Below, piece by piece: positions 45,557 to 57,276 of a DNA stretch of 64,000 nt; position 1 is the first letter of the stretch, and each line of letters begins with the position of its first letter. The position numbers and the translations under genes were made by a program. Source of the DNA: Colocasia esculenta (Eukaryota; Streptophyta; Magnoliopsida; Alismatales; Araceae); NCBI GenBank assembly GCA_014218235.1, contig CM024761.1, positions 93,307,648-93,371,647 on the forward strand. Direction: 5' to 3'. Below the pieces are notes generated by a model. The model was not told the DNA's origin. It did not search any database and saw only the letters and a program-made list of their open reading frames with translations.

Positions 45557-47462
45557 CTGAGCTGCTGGCTGTGTGGGGCGTACTCCCTGCATTATTGAGA
45601 GGAACTGTTGAAGCATATCATTGAACTACGTCTCTATCTCTACCCGCTGCGCCTGCAGCTCTACCCGCTGCGTCTGTAGCTCTTCCCGCTGGGTCTGTAG
45701 CTCTGTACGTAGCTCCTCCCGAATGATGCCTCTAATGTCCTCTACACCACTGACGGGCGGCGCAGAAGATGAACTCGCGTGTGCCGGAGGAGTGATCGAA
45801 CTGGCATATGAGACAACACTGGTTGAGTATCCAGGCTGTCCCCAAAGCCGTACACTCAGCCCTTCCTCGGCTGTCCCGCTGCCTCGACCCAAGCCTCTGC
45901 ATCCAAGTCTGGCTGAGGAGTGCCCTCTGCATAACGCTCCGTCATCGTCCTGTCGTACCTCTCCTGCAAAATAAATTAAAATTAAATTATTAAAAATAAA
46001 TTAATTTAATATCATAATTGAATTCAAAATTTATAGGTTGACTTACAACGATCGTGCGGGCACTCTCGCTAACATAGTCATCCGTCCCCTTCCGCTTATG
46101 AGTCCGATCAAATAACTCGCGAAAGGTAGGGGCACGCTCGAGCTCGTGATGCTTATAATTCAACGGGCGTAGTTAGTTTGACAATAATAATCAATGTACT
46201 AAACAATTGAACAATATTATGCTTACCAATTTTTGACTATGGGTCGCATAAGATATGGACCCACTAGTATGCACATTCTTCTCCGGATGAGTTGATCTGT
46301 TGCGTATGGCTGCCTGTGACCGCTGCTGCCATGGTCCAGCAGCCCATCGCTCACAAAGGGACTACCAATAATCCCTCCTCAGCCAAGAAGGGCCGTCATC
46401 AAGCCAAGCCCTAGGATCCCTATTGCCTGTGCTCTTTTGCGCCTTGTCCCGGGCCTCCCACATCGACTTTCTTAAATTAGTCTGGGCAGTAGACTACCAG
46501 ACGGCTCGAGCTCGAGGGAGATCCTCGGGTCTCGTGAATGTGAACCTCCGCTGTAAAGAAATGAAATTACTCAGCTTTCTGCACGAACATGTATAGTAAT
46601 TAAATAAATGACAGATAGTTATCTAAGATTTAAAAATACCGTGAACATGTCAAATAACTGATCCCGGACGGACACCGGGAATTCTCTCCATGTGTCCACT
46701 GGTCCTGGAATATGTGCATGGACCAGCGTCGTAATATGACGGAAGCAGAACCGGGATCTATCTTCCCCCTGCAATTGCACATTAATTTTGTACATGAAAT
46801 GTATAACATCAATAACAAATAAAGTAAATTTGAACTGATCAACTTTACCCGGAGATCCAGCATGGATGCCGTCCCGGTAGCTGAGGGCCCCCCTCATCCG
46901 CTGCTGCATGCGGACCCTGGACCTCTGTTGAAGACAATTAAGCACACTATTGTTCGATAAATTGCAAGACAACAAACATACTAATGTATGGAAGCTGACA
47001 CGTACCTGGTGGTGAGGAAGAAGGGAAAGGTGGCACTGCTCCCGTGCTCGGCGGGGAGGCGGTCGCTGAAATTTTTTTTACACATTAGAAAATATAAATT
47101 TAACTTGAACAACAATATATACGTACACCTGCCGCATGTACGACCGGCGTGGACGGGGAGGCAGACGTCGACGGGGAGGCAGACCCTGCAAAATGAGCAT
47201 GTACGTTAGATCTGTCGTGAATTTATTATGAACAATAATATATAGAGTATTGTGTTTACATATACATATACCTGTCGTGGACGGGGTCCCGGACCCTCTG
47301 CCAACGGACGTAGAAACCGTCCGACTCCGTCCTCCACGTACCATATCTCTCTTGAGATAAATAAACATACATCCAAATTGTCATCAGCAATAAATTTGAA
47401 GTAGCAATTTAATATGAAAATATAATTAGCAATAACACGAAGTTCTTACAAAATATAAGGTA

Positions 47463-47690
47463 TATTATCGTAATTCAACATCAGATGCTTCCGACATGTT
47501 TAATTCAGCACCATCTTCTTCATCATCTTGGAATTCATCCTCCTCATGCGGGGAGTCATCATCCACATCAGACTCCACCTCTCGCTCAAGGGCATTTGGG
47601 TCAACTTCTTCCTGTTCGTTATCCTTATGTAAGCAAATTGTTTCATTTATATCATGAATATTGAACTGCGTAGACGCTGCCAACTCAATT
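47463..47690 (-). pseudogene. Last exon of a CACTA tnpD-like transposase
   Basis: An acidic tail (FNIHDINETICLHKDNEQEE, then DDDSPHEEDEFQDDEEDG) ends at a stop near 47466. It lies upstream of and parallel to the tnpA-like gene, as tnpD does in En/Spm. Acidic C-terminal tails are usual for TnpD/Tnp2 proteins. The catalytic part is missing: upstream sequence is the G-rich block. The assignment rests on position and composition, so it is tentative. Confidence 0.5.
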
Positions 47691-47729
47691 TAAAATCAGA
47701 AAAAGACCCCTTACCAATCAGACAAATAA

Positions 47730-48380
47730 CAGGGGGGAGGGGGGGTCTCCTGTTGGGGGAGGGGGGAGGCAGGGGTGGGGAAGGGAGGGGGTGCTGGGAC
47801 GGCCGGAGGGGGAGGTGGGGACTACAGGGGGGAGGGGGGAGGCAGGGTGGGGAAGGGAAGGGGGTGCTGGGACGGCCGGAGGGGGAGGTGGGGCCTACAG
47901 GGGGGAGGGGGGGTCTCCTGTTGGGGGAGGGGGGAGGCAGGGGTGGGGAAGGGAGGGGGGGGGGGGAGGGGAGGGGGAGGGGGGCCTATAGGGGGGGGGG
48001 GGTTTGTGGGGGGAGGGGGGATGTGGGGGGAGGGGGACGCGGGGAGGGGGGGACTGTGGGGGAGGGGGGGACTGTGGGAGGGGGAGCGGGGAGGGGGGGA
48101 ATGTGGGGGAGGGGGGGGCTGGGACAGCCGGAGGGGGAGGGGGGTCGCAGGGGGGGGGGAGGGGGGGGGTGGGGAGGGGGGAGGGGGGGCTGGGACGGCC
48201 GGAGGGGGAGGGGGGGACTGCAGGGGAGGGGGGATGCGCGGGGGGGTGGGTGGGGGGGGGACTGCAGGGGAGGGGGGGACTGTGGGGGGAGGGGGCACGC
48301 GGGGAGGGGGGGAATGTGGGGGAGGGGGGGGGACTGTGTGGGGGAGGGGACTGGCGGGAGGGGGCACGCGGGGAGGGTGA
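47730..48380. repeat. G-rich low-complexity block
   Basis: About 650 bp of GGGGGAGG-type sequence, with variants around GACGGCCGGAGGGGGAGG and GACTGTGGGGGAGG, almost free of C and T on the + strand. Frames predicted through it are Gly- or Pro-rich artefacts. It should form G-quadruplexes on the + strand. It is followed by a GGC/GCG-rich stretch to about 48500. Confidence 0.93.
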
Positions 48381-48564
48381 TGGCTTACCGGCGGGACACG
48401 GCGGCGGCAGGTCACGGCGGAGGTGGCGGCACGTCGCGGCGGCGGCGACGGAGTGGCGGGTTGCCGCGGCGCTGGCACGTCGCGGCGGCGGCGACGGGGA
48501 GAGAGAGCGAGAGAGGGAAAGAGGGAGAGAGAGCGGGAGAGGGGAAAAGGGGGTTTCGCGGGAC

Positions 48565-48755
48565 ATGCCGACCGATATTCCGACGGCTATGTTTCCGTCG
48601 GAATATCCGTCGGTATTACTAAATTACCGACGGATATTTCCGACGGATTAATTTCCGTCAGAACTTCCGTCTGATTTTCCGACGGATATATTGTAGTCGG
48701 AAAATCCGTCGGGATTTCCGACGGAAATTAATCCGTCGGAAATATCCGTCGGTAA
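48565..48755. repeat. Right subterminal repeats of the CACTA element
   Basis: TTCCGACGG and CCGTCGGAA words in alternating orientation up to the terminus. They mirror the left set at 43496-43862. Confidence 0.85.
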
Positions 48756-49150
48756 TCCTGCTTTCTCTGGTAGTGCAAATCGCTGATTCACTTATCGAAT
48801 CGTTACAACAATCAAATCATTGTGTAACTTATCGAATCGTTGTTTAAGTGAATTATGAAATCGATGTGAGACCGAAATCATTGTTTCTCTTATGAAACCG
48901 ATGTGAGACGAAATCGTTGTTTTTCTTAAGATATCGATGTTCTATCAACGAAATAGATGTGTACTTAGAATGAATACATGCTTTAAACTTTAAATAACAG
49001 TGTATGAGAATTACTTACAGATTTTACTTGACTAAATTTCTTCTGGAGGAACATCATAAAGGATTGTTAGAAAAACATTGTTAAGGTTTTGTTAATCACC
49101 CAAAAAATGCATATAATAAATAAATTATATGGGGATCGACTGATGATCAA

Positions 49151-49285
49151 TCTCCCCCTTTTGGTGATGACAAAACATAACAAAACATTATATGCAATCT
49201 GCTAAAATTACTTAAGTAAATTTTCTGGATAAATTTAAAATATGTAGATATGTATTCGGGAGTGTGTTATTTTCTCCCCCTTTTT
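49151..49285 (-). other. Polypurine tracts of Sirevirus B
   Basis: On the minus strand AAAAGGGGGAGA abuts the LTR at 49150, and a second copy (AAAAAGGGGGAG) lies at about 49275-49285, each beside a GTCATCA-like word. Multiple tracts near the 3' LTR are described for Sireviruses. Confidence 0.75.
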
Positions 49286-49649
49286 GTCATTAAGCAAAAA
49301 GAAATGTAAAGAGATAAAGAATGAATAGAAGAAAGATAAATGGAGCCAATCAACACTATATTGATTAATGAGGGGGTACAGAAATGTAGAAGGCAGGTGA
49401 CAAGAGGGAGGCATGGCGAGTAATGATGGGCCAAGCCTTGAGTTCCTGCTCTACAAAATGAAGTTGGAAAACACCCCAGGCAATAGTGTAGGAAGGCCCC
49501 ATAACAGGAACCATTCGCTAGATATGGAGTTGCCTTTCAGCTTCTAGGAAGTTGGCATATTCATCCTTTCCAAGAGAAATCTTGTATGAGCTATAGGTTA
49601 TAAAACTAGCATGCTGTAAGAAATGGTCGATAGAAATTGGATAGAATAC

Positions 49650-52600
49650 CTAGTGCTCCTTCAGTTCCTTTTTTAGAGCAACAAACACCTTATACCTTTC
49701 AACTGAAATGACAAACGGATCTTGAACAAGATGGATGATGTTTAGATCCAAAAAATCTTTAGTTGAAAGAGTGGGTTTCCCAGAGTTAAACAATGAGCTG
49801 TTCAGATTTGCTAGCTGCTGAGCAGATTGGTTGTAGTACTTCTCCCAATCAGATGGAGAGAGCCTATCACACTCAGACAAGAGGGGAGCAAGCACATCGG
49901 ATTTGATATATCCTCTATGGTATTCTCTAAATAGGAATCTATGGAAGGCAAGCAGATGGCCCTGCTGGACTGATATTCTGCCCATGACTTTAGCAAATCT
50001 CTAAAAAAAATGGGACCTACTTCAGAATCCATGATTAATGAATGAAGCTTGGGGAGGAAAACCTCTAGGAGCTTTAGAGTAGCAAAATCTACCTGAAGGG
50101 AGGTATTGACTGGGTTTTCAATCTTCAACTGTGCAATGGCTCCTCGGAACTGACCAATCTGGACTTCAGGCAAGTTGTTGACAAATCTGTAGTCTTGGAA
50201 CAACTGGAAGTGCCGGACCAATTTGATTTCCTTTTGGATAAACGGTCCCCAAGACATTCTATGGTGGATGATAAACCACTCTAATAGTGTGAGATGATGG
50301 TCTGAAGGGGGAAACCATTCAGATCTTGCAAGTAGGAATTGTCTGTAAAGAGACTGATGGCCCCTATGCCACTGGTCTTCAGCCTTAGACTCAACCATTG
50401 AAAAAAATTTGGACTGAACTGATTTGGATATGTGGGAGAGAGGAAGAACAATATGGAGGTGTTTAGTGAGGTTAAGGTGAGGGAGGCCAAAAACAGTAGA
50501 AAATGTACATTTTTGAAGGTATTCACAGTATATATGGATCTCCTTTTGTTTTCAACAGAAAGAGAAAACCAAAGAGGAGGAAAACAAGGTTCTGAGGAGA
50601 CAGCAAGGTCCTTGGAGACTTTCCTCTTTTTAGGGACAGGACTAGAAGAGCTTGTCCTATGAATATGAGAGGAATTGGACAGGACTGAGCAAAGAATTGC
50701 TTCTTCAAACTCATCTTTAATGTCCAGAATGACCTCACCCTGGATGCGAGCACCCTCTGGAATGATAGTTAGGAATGATGGAGGAGTGGGTGTATGAAGA
50801 AAATAAAAGGAAGTAGGAGGAGGTGGTGCAGATGGTACAACAAAAAATGGACTAGAGGAGGAGGGTCTAGCTGAAGAAGATGATGTTGGAGGTTCCTCAA
50901 TGATGAGAGGAGGAGGAAGAGTAGAAGAGGAAATAGGTGAAGAAGAGGTAGCAGGAAATGGTATAGGGGATAAAATGTGTTTAGGAAGTGGTTGTTTGAA
51001 GGTGGCAGGGACTGGAGGGGCAGTGGATGATGAAGGTGGAGAAGGAGGAGCTAGAGTATGAAGAGGAGAAGAAACAGGAGGCTTTGGGGGCACAACAGCA
51101 GCTTCTACTAGATCTTCAATGCTGACTTGCTCTGCTTCAGATTCCACTGGCCCTGATGGCCCAAACTCTTCCACCACTGGCCCTGAAGGCCCTGACTTCT
51201 CAATTGATGGCCCTGGTGGCCATGATGCTTCCTGCGCAGGCTCAAACTAACTAGATTCCTCAACCACATTGGGCCCTGATGGCTGAACTTCTTCTTCATT
51301 CCTTGGCCTTGATGTCCCTGAACTGCCCTCTGGCATGGGTTGAGTGGGAGTAGGAGGGGTAGGAATAGGCAATTGCACCCTCACAAAATTTGAAAGATCT
51401 GCTACTAATTCCTTCAGGCTTCCCAACTCATTCCTCATTCCTCGGAGCATAGCCTTGACTCCTCCAAGCTCTTTGGCTCCACTGCTCTGACTAATGAAAA
51501 TGGAAGAAACGTCAGACTGTACAGAGCATAAGATCTCCCCTTGTGCATTTAATCTTTCAATTACAGGCTTCATGTTCACTTTATGCTTCTTCTTCTTGTG
51601 GGATCTGCGGTGTGCCTTTTTGGTGAGCAATGGAATCTTTGTGGCCACACTCTTTCCTTTACTACCTGAGCTGATAGCTGGCTCCATGATAATATCCTCA
51701 GCACCATCAGAGGTGCTTTCCATAAGACCTTCTTGGAATGGATCAGCAGGAACATTAGCTGAGGGCTCCCCCTGAATTTCTACTTCCTTTTCAACCACAT
51801 GCTCCCCCTGAGCTAGAGCATCCTTCATCTGAACATCCTCTTTGTGGCCGGGTGGCACATCTTCTGAACTTGCTACAACAATAATTTATGCAAGATTTTC
51901 TTCTGTGTGGCCTAGTGCCACATCTTTTGAAACGACTACTCTCTGATCAATTTCCAAACTTGCAATTTCAAAAGGAAAAATTGGAGGGATTTCTTCATGA
52001 ATTTCTTCCTGCTCCCCTTGAATACTAGCGACAGTTTCCAACACTTCTTCAATTACAGATGGCTACCTAACGGGCTCAATGTGCTCAGGATCAATCTATT
52101 CTATTCTTCTAGCACTTGCACTAGTTTTTCAAGTCTGGCTTCTTCTTCCTCTTCTTGGACAACTGGAATTTCTGGGATTATAGTAACTTCACCTATAGTA
52201 GCCTCTCCTTCTGCCATGGAGGTCTTTGTCTAAACACCCTCTTCTAGTGAAAATCCACTCTTCTTTAGGTTCCTCGACCGAATAGGTTGGCCCATCTTCT
52301 CCATCACTTCTCTGTTCAAATCAATACTGAAATGCTTGAATATCCTTGTCAAAAAATGTACATATGGGAGAGATACATTCAGCTTGTTTTTCTTGTCCCA
52401 TATCATTTCTACAGCAAATCTCATTCTCTCAATAATCACTTGAGCCATATTAATATCTTGATTTTGAATTGCCCAAAACATCATATCAGAATCGGCTTTA
52501 GAGCAAGATGAAAAAGTGGCACTTCTTGGTACAAGAATCTGGCAGACTATGAAGTGAAGAATCCTATTGAACGCATTTAGCTGATTGATATCTATCTTTC

Positions 52601-52925
52601 CATCATTTAATTTGTACTCTGTTTCAATAATGCCTAGCCCTTTGGCATGAATATCTACAGTGTCTACCCCACTACGACCAACGGTAGACACACCAAAAAG
52701 CCTCTCCATTAGATCATAGGTGATGTGGATAGGTGTAGCTTTTACTGAGGAGGAGAGGGACCCATCTTCTTCTACCTTCAGGCATGTGCAGAACGCCTTG
52801 ACTAGGTTCGGATAGCTTGACTTAGAAACTGTGACCATTCTCGACCATTTCATTCTTTCTATGGCTTCCACGATATTATGCATCCCATTTTTCTCCAAAT
52901 CACCAATATATTGCCTTGTTGCCAC
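49650..52925 (-). pseudogene. Sirevirus env-like 3' reading frame, broken
   Basis: The first 231 codons (52925-52230) are open and start MATRQYIGDLEKNG, with VKATPIHITYDLMERLFGVS and LNAFNRILHFIVCQILVP. I recognise this as the conserved N-terminal part of the extra protein of SIRE-type elements (plant transposon protein domain). Reading on leftward, several stops interrupt Glu-rich, Lys-rich (HRRSHKKKKHKVN) and Pro/Ser-rich segments (about 51060-50800). The conserved-looking C-terminal block is about 50400-49650 (HLTLLEWFIIHHRMSWGPFI). No signal peptide or clear membrane segment can be assigned. The name env-like is historical; function is unknown. Confidence 0.72.
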
Positions 52926-53411
52926 ATAACTTGGTCTTTACTACTGCAAACCTTTCCTACTGCTCCGCTGTGAGGAAGACGATGCTGTAACCACCAACAG
53001 TGCCGGAACTCCTAAAAGCCCCATGGAAAAGAACAAGGAAAGTTTCTAGAGGATCGTGAGAAGGAAAGGAATAGAAGCCCTCAAGAAATCTTGGCAGGAA
53101 CAGAGAGATTCTTTTAAATCACACAAAGTGACATCTGGAATCGATAGGGTTTTATCGCTCCAAGCAAGTCGAACGAGAAGAGAGAGAGAGAGATGAAATC
53201 GATAAGACATGGATTTCGTGCCTTAACGTCATGACATAAAGGTGCTTTTGAAACGATAGAGCAATAAATGCGAATAACGACAAAAGAGGAGAGGATTACG
53301 CAAATAATAAAGAATGTATTCTACAAGAAATAAGGAATTCACTTAAGTTAAGACAGGAGGGAAAAATATTATTCTGAAATTTATTATTTCAGTTTCATGT
53401 AGACGTATCTA

Positions 53412-53999
53412 TTACAAATTACACATGCCTAATTCCCTTATAAGAGTCGTAAATCTCTCTTCAGGTAAGGCTTTTCTAAAGATGTCTGCCAACTGATTTA
53501 ATGTATCTATAAAATAAATATTTATATTGTCATTAGCTACATGATCTCTAATGAAATGATATCTAACCTCTATATGTTTCGTTCTGGAGTGTTGAACTGG
53601 ATTTTTGGTGAGATTTATCGCACTTGTGTTGTCGCATAGAAATGGGATGGTCTTGATGTGCAATCCATAGTCTTCAAGCTGTTGTTTTATCCATAGGAGT
53701 TGAGTGCAATAGCTCCCAGCAGCTACGTACTCAGCTTCACCTGTTGATAGTGCTACTGAATTTTGCTTCTTTGAAGACCATGAAATCAAACATCCAACAA
53801 GAAATTGACAACAACCACTAGTGCTCTTTCCATCTACCTTGCATCCAGCATAGTCAGCATCAGAATATCCAACTAAGCTAGTTTCACATGATTTTGGATA
53901 CCACAGACCTAGATCATGAGTTTTAGCTAAATATCTAAAAATTCTTTTAACAAAAATTAAGTGGGATTCCTTAGGATCTACCTGATATCTTGCACACAT
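53412..53999 (-). pseudogene. pol: Sirevirus B RNase H domain
   Basis: An open stretch of 195 codons: LVGYSDADYAGCKVDGKSTS carries the first catalytic Asp, STGEAEYVAAG the Glu, and FLCDNTSAINLTKNPVQHSR the second Asp, ending LADIFRKALPEERF. This is the usual C-terminus of copia pol. It is separated from RT by two stops at about 54011-54030. Confidence 0.9.
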
Positions 54000-54021
54000 G
54001 GATACACTATAAAATATCAGG

Positions 54022-55295
54022 TCAACTAGCTGTTAAATATAGCAATGATCCTATCATACCTCTATAAAGTTTTTGATTAACCTTCTTACCTTCTTTATCA
54101 CTGTCTAACCTGGTGGATGTGCTCATTGGAGTGGACAGTGGTTTTGCATTCACAAACCCGAATTTCTTCAATAATTCTTTGGTATATTTTGCTTGACAAA
54201 TATGTGCATCTTTTTTGCCTAGCTTGATTTGTAATCCTAGGAAGTAGTTGAGCTCACCCATCATGCTCATCTCGAATTCACCATGCATAAGCTTCTCAAA
54301 ATACTTGCACAAGGATTCATCAGTAGATCTAAATATTATATCATCTACATAAATTTGCACAAGCAATATACATTTGACTTTTGATTTAATAAACAATGTA
54401 CTATCTACCTGTCCTCTGATAAAACCATGGTTTAACAAAAATACACTAAGTCTTTCATACCATGCTCTAGGTGCTTGTTTTAAACCATATAATGTTTTAT
54501 GCAATTTAAAAACATGATTTGGATAACCTACATCATCAAAACCAGGAGGAGGCTGTTCTACAAAGACTTTCTCCTTTATATATCCATTTAAAAATGTAGA
54601 TTTTACATCCATTTGAAAAAGTTTAGATCCAAAGCACATGCATAAGCAAGTAAAATTCGAATAGCCTCTAGTCTAGCTACTGGTACATAGGTTTCATCGA
54701 AATCTATGCCTTCCTCTTGGGAATAGCCTTGAGCCACCAGTCTAGCCTTGTTTCTAGTGATAACACCAGCTTCATTTAGTTTGTTCCTGAACACCCATTT
54801 GGTGCCAATCACAGGATGATCTGATGGTCTCGGAACAAGGGACCAAACTTGGTTTCTCTTGAACTGATTAAGTTCATCTTGCATGGCTAAAATCCAAGAT
54901 TCATCAGATAGCACTTCATTGACTGTCTTTGGCTCAATTTGTGAAACAAATGCTAAGTAATCGCAAGGAAGAACATTACCTCTTGTTCTTACCCCAACTG
55001 ATGGATCTCCAATGATGTTGTCTTTTGGATGATCCTTCTTGTATCTCCATTCCTTTGGAAGATCATTGTGTATGATTTTCTTTTGTTGTAGTTCTTCCAA
55101 GGGTGGATCTTCATTTTCCTTAATAGATGTATCTTTTAGTTTCTTGGATAGATTTTCTGCATTTTCATCAACACTATATACTTCCTTTCTCAAGGAAAGG
55201 TTAGACTCATCAAAGATAACATGAAAAGTTTGTTCAATTAATAAACTTTGTTTATTAAAAAGCCTATAGCCTTTAAGTTTAGAGGCATACCCCAT
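54022..55295 (-). pseudogene. pol: Sirevirus B reverse transcriptase
   Basis: Two overlapping frames make up RT. 55295-54603 ends the integrase/linker region and starts RT (VPRPSDHPVIGTKWVFRNKL, RLVAQGYSQEEGIDFDETYV). 54639-54022 holds FQMDVKSTFLNGYIKEKVFV, LYGLKQAPRAWYERL and the catalytic VDD (VQIYVDDIIFRSTDE), and MGELNYFLGLQI. A frameshift near 54620 separates the two. The catalytic residues are intact. Confidence 0.9.
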
Positions 55296-55339
55296 GAAGA
55301 TACCTTCATCAAATTTAGAATCCAGCTTACCTATGTCTC

Positions 55340-56473
55340 TCTTACCATTATTGTGAATGAAGCATGGACATCCAAATGTTCTTAAGTAACTGATCTTGGG
55401 TTTCCTTCCCTGTACAATTCATATGCAGTCTTCTTCAGGATTGACTTGATCATAATACTATTTATAATATAATAAGATGCGTTGATAGCTTCTGCCCAAA
55501 AATATCTTAGAAGGTGTATTCTGATAGCATTGTTCTGGCCATATCCAACAGTGTTCTATTCTTCCTCTCAGCTACTCCATTTTCTTAAGGTGTCCTTGGT
55601 GCTGAGAAGTTGTGCTCTATTCCTTGATCATCACAAAATTTTGCAAACATATCATTTTGGAATTCTCCTCGATGATCTGAGCGAATTCTTATTATGCTGA
55701 ACTTCTTATCCTTTTGAACTAACTTACTGAACATCACAAAGCTTTTGAAAGTCTCATCTTTATGCTCTAAGAAGGATACCCATGTAAATCTTGAATAGTC
55801 ATCTACTATTACAAAACCAAAATTCTTTCCTCCCAGGCTGGTAGTTCTCATAGGTCCAAACAAATCCATATGAAGTAATTCAAAAGGTTTAGAGGTAGTT
55901 ACCACTGTCTTTGATTGAAGGAGGATTTTGCATGCTTCCCTTTTGCACATGGTTCACCCACACCTTCTATTCTTGAGCTTATCTTGGGCAGACCTTCCAC
56001 AAGATTGCGTTTGATGAGCTTTCTAATTCCATCCAAGCTGCAGTGACCCAATCTCTTGTGCCATAGTTCAACAGTTTGATCTTTATTTGCTGCTAGACAA
56101 ACATCTTGATCTTTTAATTCTTCTAGGTGCAGTACATACAAGTTCTTTTCTCTGCTGGCTTCGAACACAATTGCACCATCCTTCATAATTAAACACTTAG
56201 ACTCTTGAAATTTGATTTGGTGACCCTTGTCACAAAGCTGGCTGATACTTATAGATTGTGCTTGAGTCCTTTGACACATAAGACATCTTCTATGAGGGTT
56301 CTGTCTTGACTCCCAACTGATCCACAACCGATCACTGAACCTTTTCCATTATCTCCATAAGTTACTGTTCCTTCTTCATCTTTGATATATGAAAATAATA
56401 TTATGTTACTAGTCATGTGCCTTGCGCACCCACTGTCCAGGTACCACTTTGATGCTCTAAGGCTTCCCTGCAA
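55340..56473 (-). pseudogene. pol: Sirevirus B protease and integrase
   Basis: 56473-56249 carries the protease site WYLDSGCARHMT. 56327-55899 carries the pre-integrase zinc region (ELWHKRLGHCSLDGI, CAKGKHAKSS). 55950-55585 carries the integrase core with LLHMDLFGPMRTTSLGG, IRSDHRGEFQNDMF and FSAPRTP. The integrase C-terminus (about 55580-55340) is broken by stops. Frameshifts separate the three parts. Confidence 0.88.
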
Positions 56474-56817
56474 TAAATCACTTAAGATTTAGGTACCCAA
56501 GTTCTTTTGGGTCCTTGCTTGTTAGTTTCCTCATTTTTCCTTTTAGGAATCCTCCTTAAATGTTTAGTTGTACAAGTTATTTTAGTGTGTCCCAATTTGT
56601 TGCAATGACTACAACATGATATATTATTTACTGTTATAATTGGTGTGTATTTAATGTTACATTTATAGTCAGTATTTTGTTTAGCTACAAACTTTGGATA
56701 AATTTTAGGATGAATGATTGTTTCTTCATTATCTGGTGGAGTATATCCTAAACCATACTTTTTCTTGCCAGATCTTCTTCCTCCTTTTAATATTAGAGAT
56801 GATTTTCCGTTTGTAAG

Positions 56818-57276
56818 TTATTCATTTGTGTTAGTTAGATATTCATTGTCTTCTGTTAGTGTGTAAACTTCCTTTTTGAGTTTACTTATGGTTTCCTGGT
56901 TTTCCATATTTGTTATATGTTCATTTTTAACTTTTAGATCTTCACATAACAATTCATTTCTCCCTTTTAATTCAGAGATTTGTTTTTCTAGTTGCTCAGT
57001 TTCAGATTTTAAATCTGAGTTTGTGATTTCTAAGCATGCATGACTTTTGTTGGTGGTTTTTAATAGCTTACATACATCTTTATATTTACTGTATAGTTCA
57101 TTGAATGCATCTTCTAGACTATCAAAATCAGATTCATTGCATGAAGTAAAAGATGAATTAGAAGTTACCATGTCATCCACGCTTGTCATGAAGCCCATGT
57201 TGGCTTTTTCTTCTTCTTCATCGCTGGAGCTTGACTCACTGTCTAAGTCACTCTCATTGTTACATGCAGCTGCCAT
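56818..57276 (-). pseudogene. gag: Sirevirus B Gag C-terminal coiled coil
   Basis: 152 codons rich in Ser, Asp, Lys and Glu (SDLDSESSSSDEEEEKAN, then EQLEKQISELKGRNELL and KVKNEHITNMENQETISK), a clear coiled coil. It is out of frame with the rest of Gag because of a 184-bp tandem duplication just upstream. Confidence 0.8.

Larger units (their letters stand above)
44028..47344 (-). pseudogene. tnpA: CACTA tnpA-like gene (Transposase_24 / Ptta-En-Spm type), nine exons
   Basis: Proposed exons (minus strand): 47344-47272, 47185-47129, 47065-47006, 46924-46849, 46768-46640, 46550-46227, 46151-46048, 45963-45557 and 44087-44028, with GT-AG borders. The first exons give a Ser/Pro/Thr-rich N-terminus. 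The middle exons give the transposase-like domain (FREFPVSVRDQLFDMFT-like stretch, LRKSMWEARDKAQ, RNRSTHPEKNVHTSGSISY, ERAPTFRELFDRTHKRKGTD). The eighth exon gives a Gln/Arg coiled coil (REELQTQRVELQAQRVEIE). The last exon ends DDPANLS-stop. At least four in-frame stops (46494, 46362, 45856, and one after VEIET) and a phase mismatch at exons 3/4 show decay or a model error there. TnpA binds subterminal repeats during transposition. Confidence 0.72.
43484..48775 (-). mobile_element. CACTA (En/Spm) DNA transposon, internally deleted
   Basis: 5292 bp with ends CACCACAAGAAA (left) and, on the minus strand, CACTACCAGAGAAAGC (right), flanked by the 3-bp duplication CAA (43481-43483 and 48776-48778). 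Both ends carry dense subterminal repeats built on CCGTCGGAA and its complement. It carries a tnpA-like gene, the last exon of a tnpD-like gene, a 183-bp tandem array and a G-rich block. With no full transposase it would be non-autonomous. The left terminus has CACCA instead of CACTA, a single T-to-C change. Confidence 0.92.
29818..49149 (-). repeat. 3' LTR of Sirevirus B, split into four pieces by three insertions
   Basis: The pieces are 29818-30256, 40143-40178, 42705-43483 and 48776-49149. Together they align with the Sirevirus B 5' LTR (58926 onward) and extend past the point where that copy is cut. The first 420 bp (U5 end, equivalent to 58504-58925) are missing, replaced by element X. 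The U3 end lies at 49149, next to the polypurine tract. Insertions are TR (30257-40142), a LINE (about 40179-42704) and CACTA (43484-48775). The full LTR was about 2 kb. Confidence 0.85.

Noticed and set aside
47654..48651. Very long Gly-rich (+) and Pro-rich (-) reading frames over the G-rich block
   Set aside because: Open in several frames and both strands at once because the sequence is almost only G and A. No domain, no codon structure.
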